A DNA stretch of 64,000 bases from Hymenobacter baengnokdamensis (GTDB lineage Bacteria > Bacteroidota > Bacteroidia > Cytophagales > Hymenobacteraceae). Every line of letters starts with the position of its first letter. Positions within the stretch are counted from its first letter, which is position 1. Shown here piece after piece: positions 1 to 11,620 of this stretch. The DNA lies in contig NZ_CP044285.1 of the NCBI RefSeq assembly GCF_008728635.1, positions 1,302,001 to 1,366,000 of the forward strand, given 5' to 3'. A program made the translations under genes and the position numbers. A model generated the notes under the pieces. That model had not been told where the DNA came from. It made no database searches and was given only the letters and a program-made list of their open reading frames with translations.

Positions 1-13
1 TTGCACACATTTC

Positions 14-1663
<1,650 letters not shown>

Positions 1664-1690
1664 GGCAGAGAAAAGGAGAAAATGAAGGAG

Positions 1691-1707
1691 GCAGTGGAAT
1701 CCACTGC
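1691..1707. promoter_or_regulatory. 17-nt palindrome upstream of TldD copy 1
   Basis: GCAGTGGA-A-TCCACTGC is a perfect palindrome with one central base, 28 nt before the start codon of the downstream minus-strand peptidase gene. The half-site CCACTGCTA occurs again at 1752-1760. This could be an operator in the promoter region of the gene, or chance; no regulator is seen nearby. Confidence 0.25.
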
Positions 1708-1813
1708 TAGTTAGGCAAAACTTGGCAGAGTTATGCCTTCAAAAGCCGGGTACCACTGCTAACAGATGTGAGTCGGGCACAAAGCGTTGCTCAATGTAGT
1801 GCGCGCAGAAAGC

Positions 1814-1848
1814 AAAAACCTCCGCACCGGGAAGGTGAAGAGGTTTTT
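1814..1848 (-). terminator. Intrinsic terminator after the PmbA-like gene
   Basis: AAAAACCTC (1814-1822) and GAGGTTTTT (1840-1848) pair, with an inner ACC/GGT pairing in the loop; the minus-strand transcript ends the stem in a T run. It lies 33 nt past the stop of the PmbA-like gene and isolates it from TldD copy 1. Confidence 0.7.
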
Positions 1849-1880
1849 AAATATATAGAATATGATATTATTTAAATTGT

Positions 1881-3215
1881 CTACACTGCGTCCGACAAGC
1901 TGGTAAACGTGAAGTCGCGAATCTTGAGCGGCGGCACCAGGTTGCCGGCCAGCCGCACCGGGCGGCCGATGGCCTCCAGGTTGTTGAGCATAATAATCGG
2001 GCTCTCGTTGAAGCGGAAATTCTTGACCGGAAACTTGATAGCGCCGTTTTCGATGTAGAACGTACCGTCGCGCGTCAGGCCCGTAAACAGGAGCGTTTGC
2101 GGGTCGACGGGGCGGATATACCACAGGCGCGTGACCAGAATGCCCTTGGCCGTACTCTTGATGAGGTCGGCGGTGCTCTGCGTACCGCCTTCCATGATGA
2201 AGCCGCCGGGGCTGGGCAGGTCAGGAATGCCCGATTTCTGCGCCCAGTAGCGCGAGCTGTACAGGTTTTTTACGACGCCCTTCTCAATCCAGGTGGTGCG
2301 CTGCTGCGGGCGGCCATCGCCCGAAAAAGTCAGGTCAGGCACCTCGGCGTTGGTGGGGTCCGAATAAATCGTAACGCGCTCATCAAACAGCTTTTCGCCC
2401 TTGCGATTGCCGCCGCCCTTCTTGCTCAGGAAGCTGCGGCCTTCGTCGGCGGCGCGGGCGTCGAACGAGCGCATGAGCGCGGCCAGCAGCGAGGCATCGG
2501 AGCCCGATACCAGCGCGTTGGGCTCCAGAATGACGGTGTACTTGCCCGGTTCAATCGCCTTGGCGCCCACCGACGACGACGCTTTGCTGGCCGCCACCGC
2601 CGTGAGGCGCGCCGCATCGAAATTCTTGATATCCGTGAAGTCGGTAGCCGCGTAGCCCGAGCCCAGGCCATCAAGCGTGCGCACGGTGATGCTGAAATCG
2701 AGGTTGGTGGTGCGCTGGTAGGCTTCGAGGCCCTTGGAGTTGCGCTTGGCTACGAAGCCGGCCTGGTCGTTCAGAAAGCCGGCCGACGACAGCTTTTTGC
2801 TGTCGCAGTACTGCATGCTGGCCGCCATCTGGCTGGCGCGGTAGTCGGGGGTAATGCCCGCCGTGCTGGCCGCAAACGACAGCGGCGACGACTGATACGT
2901 CTGCGGCCCGAGCAGCGGCATGTACTCGGGGCTTTCGGGGGCGAGGCGCGCTATTTCTTCGGCGCGCTGCACGCAGCGGCGCAGGGTGGCGTCGTCAAAC
3001 TGGTTGCAAGTAGCGGTGCCCGAGCGCTTGCCGAAGTACGAGGTCACGGCCAGCGACACGTTGTCGACGGCGCCGGCCGTGCTGATGGAGTTACGCGCCG
3101 AGCGCACGTTGCCTTCGAGGCTGCCGTTGAGCGTCGCGTCGCACTCGTCGGCGGTGCTGAAGCCGATGACCTTCTTGAGAATGTCCTGGGCTTCGGTTTG
3201 GGAGAGGATTGCCAT
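1881..3215 (-). CDS. PmbA/TldE-like metallopeptidase partner
   Basis: A 444-aa member of the PmbA (TldE) branch of the TldD/PmbA family. As expected for this branch it lacks the HExxxH zinc motif of TldD and would act as the non-catalytic half of a TldD-TldE heterodimer. Unlike its TldD neighbours it has no twin-arginine or other signal peptide (MAILSQTEAQDILKKVIGFS), so the partner of the exported TldD copies would be cytoplasmic unless exported by piggy-backing: an apparent mismatch worth noting. The central EPGKYTVILEPNALVSG and C-terminal LVPPLKIRDFTFTSLSDAV are typical of the family. It sits between TldD copies 1 and 2 on the same strand. Confidence 0.88.
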   Translation of the reverse strand: MAILSQTEAQDILKKVIGFSTADECDATLNGSLEGNVRSARNSISTAGAVDNVSLAVTSYFGKRSGTATCNQFDDATLRRCVQRAEEIARLAPESPEYMPLLGPQTYQSSPLSFAASTAGITPDYRASQMAASMQYCDSKKLSSAGFLNDQAGFVAKRNSKGLEAYQRTTNLDFSITVRTLDGLGSGYAATDFTDIKNFDAARLTAVAASKASSSVGAKAIEPGKYTVILEPNALVSGSDASLLAALMRSFDARAADEGRSFLSKKGGGNRKGEKLFDERVTIYSDPTNAEVPDLTFSGDGRPQQRTTWIEKGVVKNLYSSRYWAQKSGIPDLPSPGGFIMEGGTQSTADLIKSTAKGILVTRLWYIRPVDPQTLLFTGLTRDGTFYIENGAIKFPVKNFRFNESPIIMLNNLEAIGRPVRLAGNLVPPLKIRDFTFTSLSDAV

Positions 3216-3237
3216 ACTATATTAATGGGGGAGATTT

Positions 3238-3260
3238 GAAAATGTGCAGATGTGAAAATG
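3238..3260. repeat. Left inverted repeat flanking the four-helix-bundle gene
   Basis: The string GAAAATGTGCAGATGTGAAA and the next bases match, in inverted orientation and with a few differences, the sequence at 3700-3726 on the other side of the four-helix-bundle gene. Confidence 0.45.
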
Positions 3261-3267
3261 CTTCTGG

Positions 3268-3684
3268 TCAGCTGCCTGCGGTGGCATTGCTGGCCTTCGC
3301 CTTGCTGGAAATGATGATACGCGCTAGCAGGCGGCGCACACTCAGCAGGGTATCGGTGAGTGAGACGGGCGGCGTGGGGTAGTTGGGCGCGTGGGTACAG
3401 AGCTGCAGCCAATAGCCCGTTTCCTCGGCTTCCTTAGCGGCGATTTTACACTTATGGATAAAATCTGCTCGGCTCTCCGCGTGCTGCGCTTCGCGCACGT
3501 TAGTGCCTACCGAGGTGCCACAGCGTACTAATTGTCGGGCTACCACGTAGTGGCGAGCGCCTTCCAGTTCGCTTACATAAGCCAGTACCGTTAGCGCCAA
3601 CTGAAAAGAAAGACGGACTACCGCGTTGTCGCTGCCATAAACGGGCAGGCTCGTTTCGGCCACTAGCCATTCGCCTTCCAGCAT
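3268..3684 (-). CDS. Four-helix-bundle protein (23S rRNA IVS-type family)
   Basis: About 138 aa, starting at the ATG at 3682-3684 (MLEGEWLVAETSLPVYGSDN). It belongs to the four-helix-bundle family first seen as open frames within 23S rRNA intervening sequences; the family signature RQLVRCGTSVGTNVREAQHA followed by a KIAAKEAEETGYWLQL helix is clear. Function of the family is unknown. It lies between TldD copy 2 and the PmbA-like gene on the same strand and is flanked by imperfect inverted repeats, so it looks like an insertion into the peptidase cluster. A longer frame starting with GTG at 3720 would begin inside the right repeat and is less likely. There is no rRNA around it. Confidence 0.8.
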   Translation of the reverse strand: MLEGEWLVAETSLPVYGSDNAVVRLSFQLALTVLAYVSELEGARHYVVARQLVRCGTSVGTNVREAQHAESRADFIHKCKIAAKEAEETGYWLQLCTHAPNYPTPPVSLTDTLLSVRRLLARIIISSKAKASNATAGS

Positions 3685-3699
3685 AGCTGAGTCAACACC

Positions 3700-3737
3700 C
3701 ACATTTTTCACATCTTCCACATTTTCACATTTAAAAT
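3700..3737. repeat. Right inverted repeat flanking the four-helix-bundle gene
   Basis: CACATTTTTCACATCTTCCA and the following CATTTTCACATTTAAAAT. Its reverse complement matches 3238-3260 at about 21 of 25 positions. A direct copy of the same sequence lies at 5499-5536, downstream of the next TldD gene. Confidence 0.5.
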
Positions 3738-5390
3738 TTAACCGATTTTGCGCGCCGTATTAATCACATTCACGCCGTTGAAGCGCGTGGTGGCCGAGCC
3801 GTGGCTCACGGCCGAGCTTTGGGAGGGCTGGCCCTTGCCGTCGTTGAAGAAGCCCGCGAAGCGGTAGTCGCTCTGGTCGCACGAGCCGGCGCAGGCGCCC
3901 CAGAATTCGAGCGTGTTGGTCTGGTAAGCCACGTCTTCGAGCATTTCGGTGATTTTGCCTTTCTCGATGGCGTAGAATACCTGGCCGCCAAACTGCGAGT
4001 TGTAGCGCTGCTGGTCGATGCTGAACGAGCCGTTGCCGGCAATGTAGATTCCCTTGTCGACGCCGCTCACCAGCTCATCCACGCTGCGCTTGGTGGCGCT
4101 GGGGCGCAAACTCACGTTGGCCATGCGCTGAAACTGCACATCGCGCCACGACTGCGAGTAGCAGCAGCCATCCGAGGCGTTCTGGCCCACGATGGCCGCC
4201 TGGTCGCGGATTTTCTGGTAGTCGATGAGCTTGCCCTGGTCGATGAGCGTCCATTCCTTGGTTTTCACGCCTTCGTCGTCGTAGCCCACCGCGCCCAGCG
4301 AGTTGTGCTGGAGCTTATCGGCCACGATGGTCACGTTTTTCGAGCCGTAGGGAATGCCCTTCTTGCGCCACTCCAGGGTGGCGAAGCTGGTGCCGGCAAA
4401 GTTGGCCTCGTAACCCAGCACGCGGTCGAGCTCGGTGGGGTGGCCCACCGATTCGTGGATGGTCAGGCCCAGGTGGTGCGGGTCCAGGATGAGGTCGTAC
4501 TTGCCCGGCACCACGCTCTTGCAGGTCAGCTTCTGCTTGGTTTGCTTGGCGGCGCGGGTGGCGTCTTCCAGGATATCGTAGCTGTTTTTGTAGCCGATGA
4601 CGTCCGAGCCGGCCGGGCCGGCAATCTTGTCGGCGGCCTTGGGCGTGAGGTACTCGTAGCCCATGCCCATCGGCACGCTCAGGCTCTGGCGCGAGCGGAA
4701 CTTGCCGCTGGCCCGGTCTACCACCGTTACCCCAAACGTGGGCCAGATGCGGTGAATATCCTGGTCGATGTATGAGCCGTCGGTGCTGGCAAAGTACTTC
4801 TGCTCATTTACTTGGAACAGCGCTGAGTTTACGAACGAGGCGCCGTTGTCGGTAGCGGCCGCGTTGGCGGCCAGCAGCAAATCGGCCTTCTCCTTGATGG
4901 GCACTTCGAAAGCATTTTTCTCAATCGGCGTTTTCCAGGCCACGTCGCCGTAGCCCTTTTGGGGGGCCAGCTTCACGGGCTCCTTCTGCACCTTCGAGTT
5001 GGCCTTGGCAATGGCTACCGCGTACTGGGCTGTTTTGGCGATGCCCGCGTCGGTCATGTTATTGGTCGAGGCAAAGCCCCAGGTGCCGTTGGCAATCACC
5101 CGGATGCCCACCCCCAGGCTCTCGATATTCGCAATGCCCTGCACCTGCTTTTCGCGGGTGAAAATACTCTGGTTGAGCGTGCGCTGAATGCGGATGTCGG
5201 CGTAGGTAGCGCCGGCCGCCCTGGCGGCGTTCAGGGCTACATCGGCCATTCGCTTTTTGGCGGCCACATCGAGGCCTGGCTCCAGCAGCTGCGCCGGGTC
5301 TACGTGGTTGCCGGCCAGGCTCGGAAAACCGGGGAGCCACAGGGCTCCGGCGGCGAGGCCGGTGAGGGCGGTAAAGTCGCGTCTGTTCAA
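3738..5390 (-). CDS. TldD-like exported metallopeptidase, copy 2
   Basis: 550-aa paralogue of the genes at 14-1663 and 5537-7189. The start is TTG (5388-5390): it gives MNRRDFTALTGLAAGALWLPG, a twin-arginine signal aligned with copy 1, and places the first zinc-motif histidine at residue 312 in all three copies. HESVGHP is intact. The C-terminus NGVNVINTARKIG is shared with the others. Upstream copy 3 is 146 nt away on the same strand, so these may be cotranscribed. The differences between copies are spread along the proteins, so the duplication is not recent; each copy probably kept a role. Substrate unknown. Confidence 0.9.
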   Translation of the reverse strand: MNRRDFTALTGLAAGALWLPGFPSLAGNHVDPAQLLEPGLDVAAKKRMADVALNAARAAGATYADIRIQRTLNQSIFTREKQVQGIANIESLGVGIRVIANGTWGFASTNNMTDAGIAKTAQYAVAIAKANSKVQKEPVKLAPQKGYGDVAWKTPIEKNAFEVPIKEKADLLLAANAAATDNGASFVNSALFQVNEQKYFASTDGSYIDQDIHRIWPTFGVTVVDRASGKFRSRQSLSVPMGMGYEYLTPKAADKIAGPAGSDVIGYKNSYDILEDATRAAKQTKQKLTCKSVVPGKYDLILDPHHLGLTIHESVGHPTELDRVLGYEANFAGTSFATLEWRKKGIPYGSKNVTIVADKLQHNSLGAVGYDDEGVKTKEWTLIDQGKLIDYQKIRDQAAIVGQNASDGCCYSQSWRDVQFQRMANVSLRPSATKRSVDELVSGVDKGIYIAGNGSFSIDQQRYNSQFGGQVFYAIEKGKITEMLEDVAYQTNTLEFWGACAGSCDQSDYRFAGFFNDGKGQPSQSSAVSHGSATTRFNGVNVINTARKIG

Positions 5391-5498
5391 GGGAAAGGGA
5401 GTAAATGTAGAAAATATTTTAATGTAAAAACTTGAAAATGAGCAGTATAATAGTTGTGGGAGTAGCTGAAACGATAGTCGGTACCAAGCAGCTCATTT

Positions 5499-5536
5499 CC
5501 CACATTTCCACATCGGCCACATTTTCACATTTAAAA
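5499..5536. repeat. Third copy of the TldD 3'-flank repeat
   Basis: CACATTTCCACATCGGCCAC followed by ATTTTCACATTTAAAATT repeats the sequence at 3700-3737 in the same orientation and at the same place, just past a TldD stop codon. It marks the homologous 3' flanks of copies 2 and 3 and could represent the site without the four-helix-bundle insertion. Confidence 0.5.
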
Positions 5537-7189
<1,653 letters not shown>

Positions 7190-7410
7190 AGCGGAAAATA
7201 AATTAAAGGCAGCCGACAAAAACCGGCCGGCAAGATGGCATTTTTTTCACGAAAAAGACAGCCTGCCTGCTGGCACGTTGCAGCCCCGGCTTGCTCCTGC
7301 TGCCGAATTAGCTTAAAAATTCTTTGCTCCGGGCTTGCTGTCGCTCTTTCAAACCCTGCCGCGTAAAAGCAGGGCGGCAGGGCTGCTCCGAGTGTCACTT
7401 TACGCAGGGG

Positions 7411-7440
7411 TTGACTTTCGCGCGCTGGCTGCTATATTTC
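7411..7440 (+). promoter_or_regulatory. Bacteroidota-type promoter for the lipoprotein gene
   Basis: TTG at 7411-7413, a 19-nt spacer, then TATATTTC at 7433-7440, close to the consensus TTG-N19-TAnnTTTG. The start codon at 7479 would leave a leader of about 30 nt. Confidence 0.5.
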
Positions 7441-7478
7441 TTGCCCGCTCTCCCTTTCTCACCCGAGGTTGCCCGTTT

Positions 7479-7982
7479 ATGAAAGTAAGTCAACTCCTTG
7501 CGCTCGGTAGTCTTAGCCTGCTGACGATGAGCAACAGCTGCAAAAAAGAGGACGATGTGGTGCCTTGCAATGCCTCGGCCGACGTGACGACCGCCCAGGT
7601 GACCGGCCTGCAGCTCAACATTATCGAGCCCGTACCCAACGTGGGGCAAACCAACGAGTACATTATCAACTCCAAAGCCGAGTACCAGGCGCTTTTTGCC
7701 TGCAAAAAGCTGCCCGCGATAGATTTTACGACCCATACCCTACTGGCCGGCAAAACCCGGACGCCCGCCGGCTGCCACTTGCTGGCGCAGCAGGTAACCC
7801 AGACCTGCACCGGCTACATCTACACCGTCAAGCTGGCCTCCGACGGAGGCAGCACCGCTACCAACGTTGTGTATTACGTGCTGCTGCCCAAGCTGCCGCT
7901 TGCGGCAAAAGTGGCGTTCGATGTGCAGCTGCCGCCCGTAGCGGCCAGCAGTGGGGAGGCCGCGGTTGATGTTGTGAAATGA
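7479..7982 (+). CDS. Hypothetical lipoprotein
   Basis: 167-aa predicted lipoprotein. The ATG at 7479 gives MKVSQLLALGSLSLLTMSNS followed by Cys21 and Lys-Lys, a signal peptide with lipobox-like end; the frame is open further upstream but that part is not secretory. The mature part holds four more cysteines (in VPCNAS, FACKKL, AGCHLL, TQTCTG), which may form disulfides, and a predicted beta-rich C-terminus (YIYTVKLASDGGS, VVYYVLLPKLP). I do not recognise the family; there is a weak resemblance in layout to small PrcB-like lipoproteins. It stands alone between the divergent peptidase cluster and the convergent tricorn gene. Confidence 0.7.
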   Translation: MKVSQLLALGSLSLLTMSNSCKKEDDVVPCNASADVTTAQVTGLQLNIIEPVPNVGQTNEYIINSKAEYQALFACKKLPAIDFTTHTLLAGKTRTPAGCHLLAQQVTQTCTGYIYTVKLASDGGSTATNVVYYVLLPKLPLAAKVAFDVQLPPVAASSGEAAVDVVK

Positions 7983-8011
7983 TTTTTAGTTAATGAAGCG
8001 GTTTAGGACTA

Positions 8012-8070
8012 CTGAATTTAAGAGGGCATCCTGCTTCGACAAGTTCAGCAGGATGCCGTCTTGAATTTAG
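8012..8070. repeat. Long hairpin of the TTGTCGAAGCA repeat family
   Basis: GGCATCCTGCT (8025-8035) pairs perfectly with AGCAGGATGCC (8047-8057); outside this the sequences from 8012 and up to 8070 pair further with G-U wobbles. The loop region TTCGACAAGTTCAGCA shares its core with the palindrome at 58197-58279. It lies between convergent genes and could end transcription from both sides, but it is clearly a dispersed repeat. Confidence 0.6.
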
Positions 8071-8096
8071 TAAATATTAAAAAATAACTATGTAAA

Positions 8097-11000
8097 CTAC
8101 TTGCCAAGCTGACCCAGCAATTCCTTCACGGCCGTATCGAGCTGGGAGTCGTGGCTGGTGTAGCTCTCGCCGATGGGACGGGTTACGGGCACATCGACGG
8201 GGCGGGGGTTCATTTCCATCACCTTGCCGTCGCGGGTCGAGCGCACGGTGCTGGTGGGCAGGCGTAGCGAGGAGCCGTCGAGCAGGGTGGTGCCGGAGGT
8301 GAAGATAATCCAGCCGCCAGTGGGCTCGCCCACGATTTTGCCCAGCTTCGAGGCCCGGTAGCCTTCGCTGAAATCCTCGGCATCCGACAGGGAGTGCTGG
8401 TTGGTGACGAGCACCGTGGGCAGCTCCAGGCTGCGCTGGCCGAGGGCACTGCGGGCCGGCACGGGCGTGGCCATGTCGCGGCTGGCCATGCTGAGGTAGC
8501 TGCGCCGGGCCAGCACATCAATGGCGTACACGTTCACGAAGCCGCCGTTGTTGTTGCGTACGTCTACCACTACCCCGTCGCGGGTCATGTTTTCCGCATC
8601 GAGGTCGAGGTAGAGCTGCGAGAGCGAGGCCGCCGACATATCGAACATGTGCACGTAGCCGAGCCGGCCGCCGCTGGCCTGGGCCACGTAGGCGCGGCGC
8701 TCTTCTACCCACTGCCGGTAGTCAAGGGCCTTCTCCGTCTCGCGGCTGAGCGGGCGCACCACTACCTCCCGCTCCTTGCCATCGGCCGCCGAAACGCGCA
8801 GCGTGGTGCGGCGGCCCACCTTGTATTGCAGCAACTCGTCGAGGTTGGTAGTGCCCGTGAGGGGGTGGCCATCCACGGCCAGCAGCACGTCGCCGGGCTT
8901 GAGGCCCGCCAGCGCCGCCGCGCCCAGCGGCAGCACGGTAGTGAGGCGCAGGCGGCCGTTTTGCTCGTATTCGGTAGCATCGAAGCGCACCCCCAGGCGG
9001 CCCGTGGCCGGAGCTACGGTGCCGGTGGGCGGCGCCGCCGGGCCCATGCCCGAGTGCGAGGCATTGAGTTCGCCAATCATCAGGTTTACCAGGCGGCGTA
9101 CCTCATCCGGGGTGCGGGCCCCGGCGATGTAGGGCGCGAACTTCGCGTGTTGCGCCGGCCAATCGGTGCCGTTGAAGGTAGCATCGTTGAAGAAGTCGCG
9201 CAGGTAGGTCCAGGCTTCGTCAAACACCACGTTTTTCTCCTGCTCAAAGTCCACGTCCAGCTCGGCTGCCACGGCCACGGCGCGGGGCGTACCCTTACCG
9301 GTTTCCACAGGCACCACCTGAATGCGGCCCTGGTCGAGAAAATAGACTTCCTTGCTGTCGGGCGAAAACTGGGCCTCGCGCTTGGGACCGGCCGTAGAGG
9401 TAATCTGGCGGGCGGTGGTGGGCTCCTTGCTCAGCTCATCGAGCGGGTAAACATAAAGATTGGTCTGGTTCGACACCGTGGCCGTGAGCAGCAGCCACTT
9501 GCCGTCCGGACTGATGCGCTGCGAGCGCACATCGACCCCCACCGGCACGAGGCTCAGCCGGCGCCGAATATCGTCGAAAGTGATAGTAACGGGCGGTTTG
9601 GCCGGCGGAGTGCCGGCGGTAGCCAGCGCACCTTTCCGGCCTTTGCCGGCCCTGGCAGTCGCGCGGCTTGCTGGCTTTGCCGAGTCGGCCGCCGCCACTG
9701 GCAGGGGAGCCGGGGTAGCCGGCGCGGCGGGCTTGGCGGGCGGATTCTGGTTTTTATCGGGAGAAACGGGGCCGGGCACCGGCTCCTTAAACAGGTCGCG
9801 GAACTGGTCTTCGCGGAAGCGCGGCGTGCGCAGCTGCAAGTCGACGCGGGCTATCTGGGCATCCTCAGTACGCTGGCCGGTATCAAAAAGCAGGTACTTG
9901 CCATCGGGGCTCCACGAAAGCGAGTTGCTATTGGTATTTGCCAAAAAGCTCACCGGGCGGGCTGCGCCGCCGGCCGCGGGCACCACTTCTACGTTGGTGA
10001 AGCCTCGGGCGCCAGCCGGCGCAAAGGCCAGCCACCGGCCATCGGGCGACCACACGAACGAGCGCTCGGCGCTCAGCGGCGGGCGGCCAAAGCGGCCGGT
10101 GCCTACCACCCGCTCCTGCTTGCTGGCCAGGTCCAGCACCCGCAGTTCTTTGGCGTCGCGCTCGAAGGCCAGCAGCTTGCCATCGGGCGAAAAGCGGGGC
10201 TGCGCATCGTTCTTGGCGGCATTGGTAAGGCGGGTTTCTTGGCCGGTGGCGAAGGTGTAGCTGTACAAATGCCGGGCCCCGTCGCGGGCCGAGGCATACA
10301 CCAGGCGGCGGCTGTCGGGCGTCCAGGCCAGGTCGGTTTCGGCCGTCACGGTCGTGGTGAGGCGGGTGGCCTCGCCGCCGTCGGCGGCCGAGGCCGCAAA
10401 CACCTCGCCGTGCACAATAAAGGCCACTTTCTTGCCATCGGGCGAGAGCGCCAGCTCCTGCAGGCGGTCGGTGAAGCGCTGGCGCTCCACGCTCGGGCTG
10501 GCCGGCGCGCCCCGCCGCCGAATGGCCACCGGCTGCGCTTGGCCATTCTCCGTATTCAGGGTCCAGATGGCGAAGTCGCGCTCAAATACCACGAGCTTGC
10601 CATCGGCCGAAATGCTGGGCCACAGCACCCGGCCATCCTTGAAATTTGTTACCGGCTGCGAGGCCACCTTATCCAGGCCGATGGTCCAGATGTTTTCCGC
10701 CCCGCCCTGGTCGCTGGTGAAAAACAGCTTTTGGCCGGCCGGGCCCCACATGGGCCACAGAGCCTTAAAGCCCCCGTGGGTGAGGCCGGTGTAGGTGGGG
10801 CCACTCTTGCCCTCCTGTCGCAGCCAGATTTCCGACTCGTCGAGGTGGCTGTGGCCGTGCCGCCACCACTGGCCGGAGGCCACGCCCCGCGCCGCAAAAG
10901 CCAGCGTTTTGCCATCCGGACTGGGAGCGGCAAAAAACTCATTGGCGTAGCGGTCGGCCGATACGGCCGTGGGGGTGCCGCCGCCTACCGGCACGCGGTA

Positions 11001-11447
11001 AATATCGTTCATGCCCGATATATCGCGGCTGGTCGAGGAGTAGTACAGATACTTGCCGTCGGCCGACCACCCGTCGAGCTGGTCGAGGCCGTCGTCGAAG
11101 GTCAGCCGCTTGAGCTCGCCCGAGGCGAAGGTGAGCAGGTAGATGTCGCCGTTGCCGGTGCGCGTCGAGATGAACGCCAGCGACTTGCCATCGGGCGCAT
11201 ACAGCGGGCGGCTCTCGGTGGCGGGGTGGGCCACCAGCAGCCGGGCCTCGCCGCCGGCCACCGGCACCGTCCAGATATCACCGCCCGATACGAAAGCGAT
11301 TTCCTGGCGGTCGGGCGAGATACCCGGCTCCGAAAACGAGGGTAGCGCCGCCGGCGGGGCGGCCAGCCCCACGGCTGGCAGCACTAGCAGCAAAGGCTGG
11401 CAAAGGCGGGGGAGGTATACGTTTTTAAATATATTTTGCAACTGCAT
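8097..11447 (-). CDS. Tricorn-type serine protease (S41)
   Basis: 1116-aa exported homologue of the archaeal tricorn protease, which cleaves peptides released by larger proteases. After a signal peptide (about 1-29) come two beta-propeller regions recognisable by repeated SPDGK/WSPDGR blade motifs (about 35-560), a Pro/Ala-rich linker (about 565-620), a second short propeller part, the C1 domain with NASHSGMG (His798 likely catalytic), a PDZ domain (about 818-900) and the C2 catalytic domain with VDVRNNNGGFVN and NQHSLSDAEDF (Ser1019 or Ser1021 as nucleophile) and GEPTGGWIIF. Full length for the family. It stands alone; the antisense strand has a long open frame that is a shadow of the GC-rich coding. 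Confidence 0.9.
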   Translation of the reverse strand: MQLQNIFKNVYLPRLCQPLLLVLPAVGLAAPPAALPSFSEPGISPDRQEIAFVSGGDIWTVPVAGGEARLLVAHPATESRPLYAPDGKSLAFISTRTGNGDIYLLTFASGELKRLTFDDGLDQLDGWSADGKYLYYSSTSRDISGMNDIYRVPVGGGTPTAVSADRYANEFFAAPSPDGKTLAFAARGVASGQWWRHGHSHLDESEIWLRQEGKSGPTYTGLTHGGFKALWPMWGPAGQKLFFTSDQGGAENIWTIGLDKVASQPVTNFKDGRVLWPSISADGKLVVFERDFAIWTLNTENGQAQPVAIRRRGAPASPSVERQRFTDRLQELALSPDGKKVAFIVHGEVFAASAADGGEATRLTTTVTAETDLAWTPDSRRLVYASARDGARHLYSYTFATGQETRLTNAAKNDAQPRFSPDGKLLAFERDAKELRVLDLASKQERVVGTGRFGRPPLSAERSFVWSPDGRWLAFAPAGARGFTNVEVVPAAGGAARPVSFLANTNSNSLSWSPDGKYLLFDTGQRTEDAQIARVDLQLRTPRFREDQFRDLFKEPVPGPVSPDKNQNPPAKPAAPATPAPLPVAAADSAKPASRATARAGKGRKGALATAGTPPAKPPVTITFDDIRRRLSLVPVGVDVRSQRISPDGKWLLLTATVSNQTNLYVYPLDELSKEPTTARQITSTAGPKREAQFSPDSKEVYFLDQGRIQVVPVETGKGTPRAVAVAAELDVDFEQEKNVVFDEAWTYLRDFFNDATFNGTDWPAQHAKFAPYIAGARTPDEVRRLVNLMIGELNASHSGMGPAAPPTGTVAPATGRLGVRFDATEYEQNGRLRLTTVLPLGAAALAGLKPGDVLLAVDGHPLTGTTNLDELLQYKVGRRTTLRVSAADGKEREVVVRPLSRETEKALDYRQWVEERRAYVAQASGGRLGYVHMFDMSAASLSQLYLDLDAENMTRDGVVVDVRNNNGGFVNVYAIDVLARRSYLSMASRDMATPVPARSALGQRSLELPTVLVTNQHSLSDAEDFSEGYRASKLGKIVGEPTGGWIIFTSGTTLLDGSSLRLPTSTVRSTRDGKVMEMNPRPVDVPVTRPIGESYTSHDSQLDTAVKELLGQLGK

Positions 11448-11544
11448 AGCCGTGGCGGTAAGCGTGGAGGCTGCAAGGTAGAGCGCTGGCCTGCAATCGT
11501 TGCACAGCTGCCTGGCAAGTGCCGGCCGGCGGGTAAAAAATGCA

Positions 11545-11581
11545 TAAAAAAGGGTTCTGACCGCCAGGTCAGAACCCTTTT
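11545..11581 (-). terminator. Intrinsic terminator of the secreted nuclease gene
   Basis: Perfect 11-bp stem GGGTTCTGACC (11552-11562) / GGTCAGAACCC (11567-11577) with loop GCCA, followed by a T run on both strands. It is 40 nt past the stop of the minus-strand gene ending at 11621. Confidence 0.8.
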
Positions 11582-11620
11582 CATCGCTGTCGCAGCCCTT
11601 GGGCAGGCTGCTGATAACTG

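Noticed and set aside
3268..3684. A 23S rRNA intervening sequence
   Set aside because: No rRNA sequence lies around the gene; only the protein family is shared.
3685..3720. GTG start giving the four-helix-bundle protein 12 more residues
   Set aside because: The extension runs into the repeat at 3700-3737; the ATG at 3684 starts just before the conserved part.
8394..11345. Very long open frame (about 980 codons) antisense to the tricorn protease gene, and similar long antisense frames under the TldD, TonB receptor and RCC1 genes
   Set aside because: High GC at third codon positions leaves antisense frames open; the translations are rich in Arg, His, Gly and Ala with no domain, whereas the opposite strand encodes clear families.
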